Assembly: GCA_023430975.1 (NCBI GenBank)
Contig: JAEYYB010000159.1
Location: 1-43,222 of the forward strand
From: Bacillota bacterium
Lineage (GTDB): Bacteria > Bacillota > Clostridia > Acetivibrionales > DSM-2933
Direction: 5' to 3'
Length of the DNA stretch: 43,222 nucleotides
Shown here: in pieces, positions 15,612 to 23,865 of the stretch
How the letters are laid out: each line of letters starts with the position of its first letter
How positions within the stretch are numbered: position 1 is the first letter of the stretch
Position numbers and translations under genes: made by a program
Notes under the pieces: model-generated
The model's input: the letters and a program-made list of their open reading frames with translations, nothing else
Told to the model about the DNA's origin: nothing
Databases searched by the model: none

Positions 15612-17002
15612 ATTCAACTGGATATAAATGATGTACTCGGTAAAAAGATTATAGGAACAAGACTTTATGGCAACGTTACAATACAGGAGGAAAATTCTAT
15701 AGCTGCACTTGAGGTGATGAGCAGATTTGCAGCTGATCCCCATTGGTTGATCTATCTTCCTCCAACAATGTCACCTAGTGAAACAAGCAGTCAAGAAAGC
15801 ATTTTGGAGCATCCTTATGAAAGCTTTGAATATTTTAAAACACGAGGAGTCGCAAAGGTGGTATGTGAACAAAAGCATATGGGCTCCAGGGCGGTTTTTG
15901 TTGTATGCAGAGATAGTGAGGCAGCAGTAAAACGGTTTGGGGTCACCGATGGTACAAGCGGAATATGTTACACTCGTACCGGAAGGCACTTTTTTGAAGA
16001 TACGGATCTTGAGGCATCACTTGTGGACAGGATAAGAAAGGCCTTGGATAAGTCGGGATTCTGGAAGGATTTTGATACCGACTGGGTATGTCTTGATTGT
16101 GAATTGATGCCGTGGTCTGCAAAAGCACAAGCACTGTTAAAAGATCAATACTCTGCTGTGGGCATTTCAGGAAGGGTTGGCCTTAATGAAGCGGTTAAAC
16201 TCTTAGAAGAAGCTGTTATGAATAAAAATATATCCTTTGATGTTGATAAACAAACGTCGGGGCAAAATGCTGATCTTAATTCACTTTTAAACAGGTTCAA
16301 GGAAAGAAACGAATATCTTCACAGGTATGTTGATGCTTATAGGGTATATTGCTGGAATGTAGAATCAATAGATGATTTGAGGCTTGCACCATTTCATATA
16401 CTAGTACAACATTCGCTAATTCCTTGTGCAGTATTATGGCTTATAAATTCTTAATTATCAAGGTGCTTAAGGATGTCAGGGTGCTTGATAATTAACAGAA
16501 CGCTGTACTAGCCACTGAAGGGAAGGTACACTCTGATAAGGACCATTTATGGCATATGGAAAATATAAAGAAATATTGTGTCAGCGATGATAAGCCTATT
16601 ATGGCTACAAACCATATAGTTGTTGATGTTACCGATAGTGACAGCATAGCAATGGGAGCTAAGTGGTGGGAGGATCTTACAGCTTCTGGCGGAGAGGGAA
16701 TGGTGGTTAAGCCTCTCCAGTTTATTTCAAAAAACGGCAGGGAGCTTTTGCAGCCTGCTGTAAAGTGCCGCGGAAAGGAATACTTGAGAATTATATACGG
16801 ACCTGAGTATACCTTGAAAGAGAATATAGAAAGGCTTAAGAGAAGATCTCTTGGCAAAAAGCGTTCGCTGGCATTAAGAGAGTTTGCACTAGGCATGGAG
16901 GCTTTGGAAAGATTTGTGAAAAACGAGCCTTTATTTAGGGTCCATGAATGTGTATTTGGAGTTTTAGCACTTGAAAGTGAGCCTGTTGACCCAAGGTTGT
17001 AA
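15612..17002 (+). pseudogene. pnkp: Pnkp ligase module remnant, truncated and interrupted
   Basis: C-terminal RNA ligase module of bacterial Pnkp, the kinase-phosphatase-ligase that works with Hen1. It begins at LDINDVLGKKIIGTRL, in the Hen1 reading frame, so the kinase and phosphatase modules and the Hen1 methyltransferase were deleted together. Ligase motif I is CEQKHMGSRA with the adenylation lysine intact; TDWVCLDCELMPWSAKAQ follows. At 16400 the frame is broken by a 107-bp insertion that stops it at 16454. Beyond it the same protein resumes as LATEGKVHSDKDHLWHMEN, with GGEGMVVKP, VKCRGKEYLRIIYGPEYT and the typical ending LESEPVDPRL. Removing 107 bp restores the frame exactly. The rest is so well kept that the lesions must be recent. 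Confidence 0.88.
16405..16507 (+). mobile_element. Small insertion element (about 103 bp) in the Pnkp remnant
   Basis: The insert is flanked by ACTAG on both sides (16400-16404 and 16507-16511), a 4- or 5-bp target duplication. Its ends are inverted repeats, TACAACATTC and GAACGCTGTA, matching 8 of 10. Inside, TTAATTATCAAG and CTTGATAATTAA form a perfect 12-bp stem. It encodes no protein. Size, ends and duplication fit a MITE moved by a transposase from elsewhere. Confidence 0.8.
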
Positions 17003-17237
17003 ACTTAATTTTAATATCTATGAGAATCCATTTTTTGATAAATTTGTATTAGTAATTTAGCCTCAATTGTTGATATGTCATATAACCTTTGTTTTATGTA
17101 AAGTATAACATTAAAAATAATTGATGAAACTAGAGCAGCTTATAAGGCGATGAAGAAATAATAAAAAAATGATTTGTGGTTAAAAATCACACAAATTGAG
17201 TAAACTTCCTTAAGTATTAATCATAAAACTACATAAA

Positions 17238-17283
17238 ATATCTTTGTAAAAGCAAAATGCTTTTACAAAGATATTTTTTATTT
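17238..17283 (+). terminator. Intrinsic terminator of the RNA repair island
   Basis: AATATCTTTGTAAAAGCA and TGCTTTTACAAAGATATT form a perfect 18-bp stem around AAA, followed by a T-rich tract. It is the strongest terminator in the window and marks the right edge of the island. The flanking A and T tracts would let it work on both strands. Confidence 0.85.
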
Positions 17284-17335
17284 CTGGGGAATTACGGTAT
17301 TTTATATATCACAATTTCTCACGACAATAAAGAAT
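17284..17335 (+). repeat. Dispersed repeat family 4, copy 1
   Basis: CTGGGGAATTACGGT followed by TATAT, CACAAT, TCTC and GACAA blocks lines up with 27508-27560 over about 50 bp. Both copies follow a hairpin. The similarity is clear at the left end and patchy after that. Confidence 0.4.
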
Positions 17336-17396
17336 GTTTCAAAATCACTTGGTGATCTTTTGAAAATTGATTATAGGATCAAAAGGAGGAGCTAAA

Positions 17397-17573
17397 ATGG
17401 CTAGCTGTCAAAGAATACTTTGCTCTGTAGAAAGCTGTATTTATAATAAAGAAAAGGATAACTTCTGTACTTTAGATGCAGTTCAGGTTAGTGCTGCTGC
17501 AAAGTCAGACAGTGGTGCACCTTATGATGAAACATTATGTGCAAGCTATAAAGCTCAAGAAGAGAAGAAATAG
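17397..17573 (+). CDS. DUF1540 small cysteine-rich protein
   Basis: Protein of 58 residues with two blocks of conserved cysteines, CQRILCSVESCIYNKE and FCTLDAVQVSA, then ETLCASY. This spacing is the DUF1540 pattern (PF07561), presumably a small metal-binding fold; the function of the family is unknown. AAAGGAGGAG lies 5 nt before the ATG at 17397; a start at 17367 would precede that site. A terminator follows at 17659. It is a single-gene transcript unrelated to its neighbours as far as I can see. Such proteins are common in spore-forming Clostridia. Confidence 0.85.
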   Translation: MASCQRILCSVESCIYNKEKDNFCTLDAVQVSAAAKSDSGAPYDETLCASYKAQEEKK

Positions 17574-17658
17574 AATAAGATGAATTAAGTAAAATGTTTT
17601 GAAATAATTGAAAATGTAAAATGATGATTATTGCAAAACATATAGTTAAAGAAGTAAA

Positions 17659-17706
17659 AAGAAGTCTGGTTTCATATTAAATTATGGAATCAGACTTCTT
17701 TTATTA
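17659..17706 (+). terminator. Intrinsic terminator after the DUF1540 gene
   Basis: AAGAAGTCTG and CAGACTTCTT form a perfect 10-bp stem, extended by GTTTC/GGAAT pairing, around an AT-rich loop and followed by TTATTATATT. Confidence 0.75.
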
Positions 17707-17783
17707 TATTAATCAAATGAAAATCTCTCCAATAAATGATAAAATTATATTAGGGCTTTTACATTTATTTTGGGGGGATATGT

Positions 17784-18965
17784 GTGAGAAGAGTAACAAT
17801 CATTATGATCTTTATGCTTTACGTAAGCTTGCTGGCATTGCCATCAACTGCTACTGCAGCAGGTACACCGGGAACGGTAGAAGGCGAGATCCATTATGGC
17901 TACGCAACCTATTACGGGGGAGGATATGAGGGCGGATGCTCCATGCTTGATCCTGTCTCAAAGGATTACTTTGTTACTGCACTTAATATATTTGATTTTG
18001 ATACAGCCCGGATGAGCGGAGCTTATTTGGAAGTTACCGGACCGCTGGGAAAGATCAATGTAATGGTTACAGATCTTTTACCGGAAGGCCAAAAAGGCGA
18101 CCTGGATCTTAATATAGATGCATTTCCCCATGTAGCCAACCCAATAGATGGTAAAGTGCCAATTTCATGGAGGATAATACCTCTAAATACCGATGGACCT
18201 GTGCAATATAAGTACAAGGAAGGCAGTTCTGAGTTTTGGATTGGGGTCCAGGTGAGAAATCATAGATACCCAGTTGACAAATTTGAATACATGGATAAAA
18301 ATGGCGAATTTATCGAAATTCCACGCAGAAATTACAACTATTTTGAAACCAGAGATATGGGGCCGGGGCCTTATACATTCAGAGTTACAGACATATATGG
18401 ACAGGAATTTATCGATAAGGACATCCCGTTTACAGGAAGTGAGACAATTGTGCCTGGTACCCAGCAATTCCCAATCCGTCAAGGCAATACGAATAAAAAT
18501 TATTCCATAACAGGATCAATAAAGCCCGGCGTTGATGTTACGAATGAAGCACTAAATGAAGGATTTAAGGTTAAAGTATCCGGAACACAGCTTTCTGCCA
18601 CGTCTGACAGCAAAGGTAATTTCACTATAAATAGTATCCCTGAAGGTACAAATGCAGATATTACAATAACCAAATCTTCATTCCTTGCAAGAAATATGAC
18701 CTTGGGAAAGGTAACATCAAACATATCGGTTAATAATCCTATAGTTATGTGGGTTGGAGATATTGAAGTCAATAATGTTCAGGATGGTGTTATTAATATG
18801 TTGGATGTTATTGAGGTTGCTAAAGTATATAATGCAGTGCAAGATGACTTGAAATACAACCAAAATGTTGATCTCAATAGGGATGGAAAAATTAACCTAG
18901 CAGATATTGTTTTAATCGCAAAAAACTTTAATAAAACCTCAAAGGATTATATAGATATACAGTAG
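17784..18965 (+). CDS. Secreted expansin-like protein with dockerin
   Basis: Cellulosomal bacterial expansin of 393 residues. A signal peptide ends near ATAA at residue 26. The double-psi beta-barrel follows (GYATYYGGGYEGGCSML, TGPLGKINVMVTDLLPEG, LDLNIDAFPHVANP), then an expansin C-terminal, CBM63-like domain to about residue 220. Residues 235-320 look like a carboxypeptidase-regulatory beta-sandwich, and the last 65 residues are a dockerin. Expansins loosen cellulose-polymer contacts without hydrolysis. The second dockerin loop is canonical (DLNRDGKINLAD), but the first reads GDIEVNNVQDGVINMLD, with extra residues ahead of the DG. The start is a GTG at 17784 with GGGGGGAT upstream; no in-frame ATG fits. 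It stands alone on the plus strand. Confidence 0.9.
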   Translation: MRRVTIIMIFMLYVSLLALPSTATAAGTPGTVEGEIHYGYATYYGGGYEGGCSMLDPVSKDYFVTALNIFDFDTARMSGAYLEVTGPLGKINVMVTDLLPEGQKGDLDLNIDAFPHVANPIDGKVPISWRIIPLNTDGPVQYKYKEGSSEFWIGVQVRNHRYPVDKFEYMDKNGEFIEIPRRNYNYFETRDMGPGPYTFRVTDIYGQEFIDKDIPFTGSETIVPGTQQFPIRQGNTNKNYSITGSIKPGVDVTNEALNEGFKVKVSGTQLSATSDSKGNFTINSIPEGTNADITITKSSFLARNMTLGKVTSNISVNNPIVMWVGDIEVNNVQDGVINMLDVIEVAKVYNAVQDDLKYNQNVDLNRDGKINLADIVLIAKNFNKTSKDYIDIQ

Positions 18966-18968
18966 TAT

Positions 18969-19006
18969 ATTAAAAGCTAATAATCTTACATTTATCACTT
19001 TTTAAT
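18969..19006. repeat. Internally deleted family 1 repeat (38 bp)
   Basis: The left arm ATTAAAAGCTAATAATCTTA is followed directly by CATTTATCACTTTTTAAT, the end of the right arm. The whole central part is absent. It lies between the converging expansin and stalk-protein genes. Confidence 0.7.
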
Positions 19007-19029
19007 ACAGCATTTTAAAATATATGGGA

Positions 19030-20535
19030 TTAGGGGGTATAACCAACACAAAGGGTTTTTACTTCTTTCACCCATTCTGTTTTCATACCTAGAGCCTTTA
19101 TGAGCGTTTCGATTTCCACATTCATTGTATCGCCGTTCATATAAGGAGGATTTGTAAATTTATATGGTTTTCCGTCAAAGGTGAAATCCGTGCTGCCATT
19201 ATGCAAGATACAGGACTTCCCATTCCATTTTATAAGCACGGATTTGTTTGTTGAATCCCATGAAACTTCACCGCCAAAAGCATTTCCTATTGAGGTAATT
19301 AGAGGCAGTGTAAGTTTACTGTTCAAAATCCTTGAATATTCATTTGTCATATCATAATCAGGTTTTTTCTCAAATATATTAAAATCCCAGCTTCCAAACT
19401 TATTTCTTATTCTGGTAAGTTGTAATTTTGATGGCTTCATTTCAATAAATGCCAATCCATCGGGGAAGAAATTGTCGTATTGGCTTATGATTTCTTCATG
19501 ATTATCGGCAAATACAGCCTTAACTATGTATGAAAAAGCTCTAAGAGAAGGGATTTCTGAATCAACATATTCATTGCTATTAACAGGAGCTTCATTAATT
19601 TTTATAAAGTCTGATGAACCCGGAATTATTTTTCTATAAATATTGTAGCCTGTAATATCTTTGGAGTCTATGTAATTCCATGAAATCCTGTTGCCGTTAT
19701 CAACCTCATCTATCTTTGGGGTAAATGTTATGTTAGCAAAATCTCCCGGATCAAACCAACTTCCAGGACCTTTTCCGGAAAGCCAGTTCTTTGAATCAGA
19801 CCTACGCCATTTCATTTCACATTCCTCAGCATCACTTGATATACGAACTTCAATATCTCCGGATATAGAAGTTCCTGTTTTTATGGTTTCTATAAATTTA
19901 CCATTAATAACATATCCATAGGTATCTTCATATTTTATAACCCCTTCAAAGCTGCCGTTGTTAAATTCGTACAATCCCTTTACATTATTTCCCTGCCTGA
20001 AAAGGTTGAAGCTTCCTAAAGATGTTAAATAAGCTCTGTCTAACACGTTCAGGTAGTCATTAATAGTATTGTCATGAATCTCTTGTGTTACGATCAGCTC
20101 TTTGCTTTTAGCAAGTACTGATTTTGATGCTTCATCAACCAATTCAAAATGCCAGTTTCCTTTTTGGTTAGGCGTGAGGAATGTAAAAGAGCCGCTGCTT
20201 TGATACCAAATGCACCTTCTGGAAATCGGGTATGTATCAGATGAGTTTTTCAATAGAAGATAGCACCTTTTATCGACAGGTGTATTTTCTGAGCTTACTT
20301 CTATGATATCACCTGGTTTATAATTGCCTTCAGAAAAATGTATCTTTATTGATTTATCTATATTGTCAGATGTATTAATAGGTGTGTTAATAGGTTTATT
20401 AATAGGTGTATTTTTACCCGTATTATTAGAAGAAGTGTTAACCGTATTAGGAGATGTTTTACCCCAAATTAGCAAAATACCTGCTAACATAATTAATGAA
20501 AATATCAAAATGGTATTATATTTTTTATTGTCCAT
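19030..20535 (-). CDS. Membrane-anchored surface protein with C-terminal copper-amine-oxidase-like stalk domain
   Basis: Protein of 501 residues. An N-terminal hydrophobic segment (residues 8-25) anchors or exports it, followed by a low-complexity stretch of NTPINKPINTPIN repeats. The middle is beta-rich, with a fibronectin type III-like region (ISWNYIDSKDITGYNIYRK) near residue 290. The last 110 residues match half of a copper-amine-oxidase-like N-terminal domain: NSKLTLPLITSIGNAFGGEV, WNGKSCILHNGS, VEIETLIKALGMKTEW. In Clostridia such domains occur on cell-surface proteins and do not bind copper as the amine oxidases do. The ATG at 20535 has GGAGATC just upstream. No catalytic domain is visible and the ligand is unknown. 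Its role in fibre degradation is inferred only from the cellulosomal neighbours. Confidence 0.72.
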   Translation of the reverse strand: MDNKKYNTILIFSLIMLAGILLIWGKTSPNTVNTSSNNTGKNTPINKPINTPINTSDNIDKSIKIHFSEGNYKPGDIIEVSSENTPVDKRCYLLLKNSSDTYPISRRCIWYQSSGSFTFLTPNQKGNWHFELVDEASKSVLAKSKELIVTQEIHDNTINDYLNVLDRAYLTSLGSFNLFRQGNNVKGLYEFNNGSFEGVIKYEDTYGYVINGKFIETIKTGTSISGDIEVRISSDAEECEMKWRRSDSKNWLSGKGPGSWFDPGDFANITFTPKIDEVDNGNRISWNYIDSKDITGYNIYRKIIPGSSDFIKINEAPVNSNEYVDSEIPSLRAFSYIVKAVFADNHEEIISQYDNFFPDGLAFIEMKPSKLQLTRIRNKFGSWDFNIFEKKPDYDMTNEYSRILNSKLTLPLITSIGNAFGGEVSWDSTNKSVLIKWNGKSCILHNGSTDFTFDGKPYKFTNPPYMNGDTMNVEIETLIKALGMKTEWVKEVKTLCVGYTP

Positions 20536-20853
20536 AAATAGATCTCCTGTATTTTAAAGTCTGGTATTGGTATGCCATGTATTGGTCGTTGTAACCCGAG
20601 TTTTGATATAAAACTCCATTAATTAAATTATACCAGTATTTCTATCAAATTAAAAACATATATTTATTTTAGTATCCTGCCATTAGTTGCTTTATGAACT
20701 TTGATTATGATTTTCGACAAATGTTTTATGAATCGATTTAAAGCTTGTTTTTGCTCGTTTTTCATGATAAATGATTCCTTATAATAGCTTCACTAAAGTA
20801 TATTAAATTAAACGAAAGTCCTATAACCAGTATTTTTATATAATTTTTAATAG
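20536..20853. other. Intergenic stretch before the serine recombinase
   Basis: AT-rich DNA between divergent genes. ACCAGTATTT occurs near both ends (20632 and 20829) as a short direct repeat. I see no gene, clear attachment site or terminator in it. Confidence 0.4.
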
Positions 20854-22356
20854 ATGAACATCTATAAATGGGAGGGATATTTTCTGAAATCCGATACCAA
20901 GCAGCTTGCAGCTTTATACGTTCGTGTCAGTACAGAAGAACAAGCCAAAGAAGGGTATTCAATATCAGCTCAGACCGATGTTTTGATGGGGTACTGTAAG
21001 CTTTACAATATGGATATTTACAAGGTATATAGTGACTTAGGCTTGTCAGGAAAAAGCATCAGGGAGAGAGCAGGGCTCAATGAGCTTTTGGATGATGCCG
21101 AAAAAGGGTGCTTTGCTTTTGTAATTGTCTGGAAAATAAGCAGGCTTTCAAGGAGCTTAAAAGACCTTTTACTTCTGGTCGACAGGTTTGAAAGCAGAGG
21201 CATATCATTTATAAGTTATTCTGAGAAGTTTGATACATCAACTCCAGTAGGAAGAATGACGCTGCAAATTTTAGGAAGCATTGCGGAATTTGAGAGAAAT
21301 ACCATTGTTGAGAATGTTAAGCTTGGACTTAGACAGAGGGCAAAGGAAGGCAAATGGACAGGAAACCATGTTTTTGGGTATGATAACGTGGATAAGGAAA
21401 TTATAATAAATAAGAATGAAGAGGAATTGGTAAAAAGAATTTTTGGAATGTATCTGGAAGAAAATATGGGGTTCAGAAAAATTGCGGATACATTAAACTC
21501 TGAAGGATACAGGACTAAAAGAAACGGGATGTTTGGACATGATTATATAAGAAGAATCCTTACTAATCCGGTTTATATGGGGTGTATAAGGCACCAGCTA
21601 AGGAACACAAAGGAATATTATGAGGTAGAGGGTGTTCATGAGCACATTATTTCCAAGGAACTATTTGAGAGAGTCAGGGAAAAAATAAATAAACATACAA
21701 GGATTCGATCAAAAGTGAAAAATATCCATGCTTTGGCAGGGCTGTTGAGATGCAGTAATTGCGGTTCAAATATGATTGGGAGCTTTAGTAAGGCTAACGG
21801 CAAGGTATACAGGTATTATAAATGCGGCAGATATCATAGGCAAGGAAGGGCTGCCTGTTCTTCATATATGATAAATGCAGACAGGATCGAGGAGGAAGTT
21901 TTAAAAAGGGTAGAGGAAATAGTTAAAAAACCAGTGATTATAAATATGGTAACAGAAGAAATATTTAACATGACTGACAATAGGGGAGAGATTAATGATA
22001 AAGAATTGGAAAAAATCGATAATGAACTGGGGCGTTTGACAATTCTAAAAAATAAATATTTTAAACTGTTTGAAAATGATAAGGTTGATCCTGTAATGTT
22101 TGCCGATAGATTGGATGAAATACGAGAACAGATGGAAGTCTTGAAAAAAAGGAAAATAGAAGTTAAAAATGACACCGACAGAACTTGTTTGGATATAACC
22201 AGAGATGAAATTGAAGAATATATTAAGTCCTTTGACAAGCTTTTGGAGTATATTTCTTCGGAAGAAAAAAAGGAATTACTGCATAATATGATTAAATTCA
22301 TCGAGCTTGATGAAGAGAAAAGAATCACAAATATAGAACTGCAATTTCCAATTTAA
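20854..22356 (+). CDS. Large serine recombinase
   Basis: Site-specific recombinase of 500 residues. The resolvase catalytic domain comes first: LYVRVSTEEQAKEGYSISAQ with the nucleophile Ser26, YSDLGLSGKSI, and WKISRLSRSLKDLL with the active-site arginines. A recombinase domain follows near 190-290, then a zinc ribbon (CSNCGSNM and YKCGRYHRQGRAAC) and a long C-terminal coiled coil. Enzymes of this type integrate and excise phages or transposons, or rearrange genes in sporulating cells. No cargo, excisionase or partner gene lies next to it, so it may be a remnant or act at a distance. The start is uncertain: the ATG at 20854 has no ribosome binding site, whereas GGGAGGG lies 8 nt before an in-frame CTG at 20884. 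Confidence 0.9.
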   Translation: MNIYKWEGYFLKSDTKQLAALYVRVSTEEQAKEGYSISAQTDVLMGYCKLYNMDIYKVYSDLGLSGKSIRERAGLNELLDDAEKGCFAFVIVWKISRLSRSLKDLLLLVDRFESRGISFISYSEKFDTSTPVGRMTLQILGSIAEFERNTIVENVKLGLRQRAKEGKWTGNHVFGYDNVDKEIIINKNEEELVKRIFGMYLEENMGFRKIADTLNSEGYRTKRNGMFGHDYIRRILTNPVYMGCIRHQLRNTKEYYEVEGVHEHIISKELFERVREKINKHTRIRSKVKNIHALAGLLRCSNCGSNMIGSFSKANGKVYRYYKCGRYHRQGRAACSSYMINADRIEEEVLKRVEEIVKKPVIINMVTEEIFNMTDNRGEINDKELEKIDNELGRLTILKNKYFKLFENDKVDPVMFADRLDEIREQMEVLKKRKIEVKNDTDRTCLDITRDEIEEYIKSFDKLLEYISSEEKKELLHNMIKFIELDEEKRITNIELQFPI

Positions 22357-22362
22357 AAGACA

Positions 22363-22435
22363 GTCCCTATAAAGATATTTAACTGTTAAGTTAAAATGAT
22401 ACAGTTAAATATTTTATAGGGACAAGGGATTTTTT
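22363..22435 (+). terminator. Intrinsic terminator of the serine recombinase
   Basis: GTCCCTATAAA and TTTATAGGGAC enclose an inner stem ATTTAACTGT/ACAGTTAAAT, followed after a few bases by TTTTTT. The two-part stem is over 20 bp long. Confidence 0.8.
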
Positions 22436-22494
22436 AAGTAATACTTTAGAAATATAAAATCATCAGATACACCATAATTGATTATATAAATTGA

Positions 22495-23013
22495 TTATTT
22501 GTTAACAAATATTATATTGCTATATACACCGTTATTAGGCATAACTACTCTTTTATTATCATCAGTTTCGAGAACTGTGTAAAGTACTTGAATTTCTTTG
22601 ACTTTTCCATCTAAATCCTGGGATTTGATTCTGTCTCCAACATCAAATGGCCTGAATAAAAGTATTAGAACGCCAGCTGCAAAGTTTGCAAGGGTTCCCT
22701 GAAAAGCTAGTCCTATAGCCAAGCCCGCCGCTCCAAATAATGCGATAAATGATGTCATTTCTATACCTACCAAAGCCAGAACAGATATAACCAATATTAA
22801 CTTTAAAGCTGCACTTAGAAGTGAAGACAGGAAAGTTATAAGGGTGACATCATCGTATGCTTTTGACAGGACTTTTTTTGTTGTGTTAACCAATAACTTT
22901 ATAAGATACAATCCTATAACAAGGACAGCAGCACCAAGTAAAATTTTGCCTCCGACAGATACTAATATATTAAGTAAATATTCAGAATTTGCATATTTTT
23001 CTAAAAAATTCAT
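22495..23013 (-). CDS. Small MscS-family mechanosensitive channel, second of a tandem pair
   Basis: Membrane protein of 172 residues with three hydrophobic segments and a short beta domain, the minimal MscS plan. The pore helix carries the Ala/Gly-rich pattern FGAAGLAIGLAFQGTLANFAAG, followed by LLFRPFDVGDRI and the beta-domain end VVMPNNGVYSNIIFVNK. The large C-terminal alpha/beta vestibule of E. coli MscS is missing, as in many short family members. Channels of this type open on membrane tension to release solutes during hypo-osmotic shock. AAGGAGG lies 6 nt before the ATG. It is 18 nt downstream of a clearly related gene, so the pair is transcribed together. Confidence 0.9.
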   Translation of the reverse strand: MNFLEKYANSEYLLNILVSVGGKILLGAAVLVIGLYLIKLLVNTTKKVLSKAYDDVTLITFLSSLLSAALKLILVISVLALVGIEMTSFIALFGAAGLAIGLAFQGTLANFAAGVLILLFRPFDVGDRIKSQDLDGKVKEIQVLYTVLETDDNKRVVMPNNGVYSNIIFVNK

Positions 23014-23031
23014 AATAGCCCTCCTTTAAAA

Positions 23032-23541
23032 TTATTTATTTCTTTGAGAAACAATAAGATTTGCAGCTGATAGCATACTATTGGGGATTATAACTTTAGT
23101 ACCGTCATCTGTAGAGGCTACAGTATGCATGATTTGAATTTCCTTTACCTCTGCAACAATTCCTTTAAACTCCAGTACTTCGCCTACTCTAAACGGCTTA
23201 AAAAATAGTATCAGCACGCCAGAGGAAAGGTTTGACAAATTACCCTGTAATGCAAGGCCGACTGCAAGACCGGCTGCTCCAAGAACAGCAATAAATGAGG
23301 CTACCTGTATTCCAAGAATAGAAATAACGCTGATAAAAAGAACTATTTTCAAAAATATTCCTATGATGGATTTCAAAAAACTGTTTAATGTCACATCTTT
23401 GATGCTCTTTTTAAGTATTTTCTCAACGGACTTTATCAAAAGTCCAATTAGCCATAGACCTATGATGAGTATTAATATTGCAGCAACAATTTTGCCGCCA
23501 TAGAACATTACATTATTAATAATATAATCAAGATTTAGCAT
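23032..23541 (-). CDS. Small MscS-family mechanosensitive channel, first of a tandem pair
   Basis: Membrane protein of 169 residues, paralogous to the next gene. It has the same three hydrophobic segments, the pore helix LGAAGLAVGLALQGNLSNLSSG, the junction LFFKPFRVGEVLEF and the beta-domain end VIIPNSMLSAANLIVSQ. Pore-helix side chains differ (SNLSSG against ANFAAG), so the two may form channels of different conductance or a mixed heptamer. I start at the internal ATG at 23541, preceded by AAGGAGG on the minus strand; the upstream in-frame ATG at 23586 has no site. The 5' flank is very AT-rich. Confidence 0.88.
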   Translation of the reverse strand: MLNLDYIINNVMFYGGKIVAAILILIIGLWLIGLLIKSVEKILKKSIKDVTLNSFLKSIIGIFLKIVLFISVISILGIQVASFIAVLGAAGLAVGLALQGNLSNLSSGVLILFFKPFRVGEVLEFKGIVAEVKEIQIMHTVASTDDGTKVIIPNSMLSAANLIVSQRNK

Positions 23542-23636
23542 ATAAAATAAAAACCTCCTTATAAAATAATATTGTTTTAAGTACAACTATGTATTATATA
23601 CCAACTTCATTTTATTATAAAGCAATAAAATAAAAA

Positions 23637-23710
23637 ATATTAAGATATTAAAATATTTAGATGTTTGAATATTAAGATGTTAAAATATTAAAATATTAAA
23701 ATGTTTAAGA
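23637..23710. repeat. AT-rich imperfect tandem repeat
   Basis: Variations on ATATTAAGATGTTAAA and ATATTAAAATGTTTA recur about six times, nearly all A and T with occasional G. It lies upstream of the MscS pair and may be a bent-DNA or upstream promoter region. No gene is present. Confidence 0.6.
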
Positions 23711-23865
23711 ACAATGACTAGTATTACAAAACATTTAAAATAAAAATATACAGAATATTGAATAAAAAATAGATTGCGAGTGTGTACTAGCTTATATATA
23801 ATTAACATATATGGGTTGATTTGCAAAGATGCTGTCATTTATAATGTGTGGATCTTTCAACCTAA

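Larger units (their letters stand above)
17003..17396. other. Gene-free stretch between the Pnkp remnant and the DUF1540 gene
   Basis: No gene is seen in this AT-rich stretch. It holds a strong terminator at 17238-17283 and a family 4 repeat at 17284-17335. Confidence 0.6.

Noticed and set aside
17684..17929. Open frame of 81 codons before and across the expansin start
   Set aside because: It begins inside a terminator hairpin, has no ribosome binding site, and overlaps the expansin signal peptide in another frame.
21834..22328. 164-codon minus-strand frame opposite the serine recombinase
   Set aside because: Ser/Ile/Phe-rich shadow of the Lys/Glu-rich coiled coil on the real strand; no start signal.
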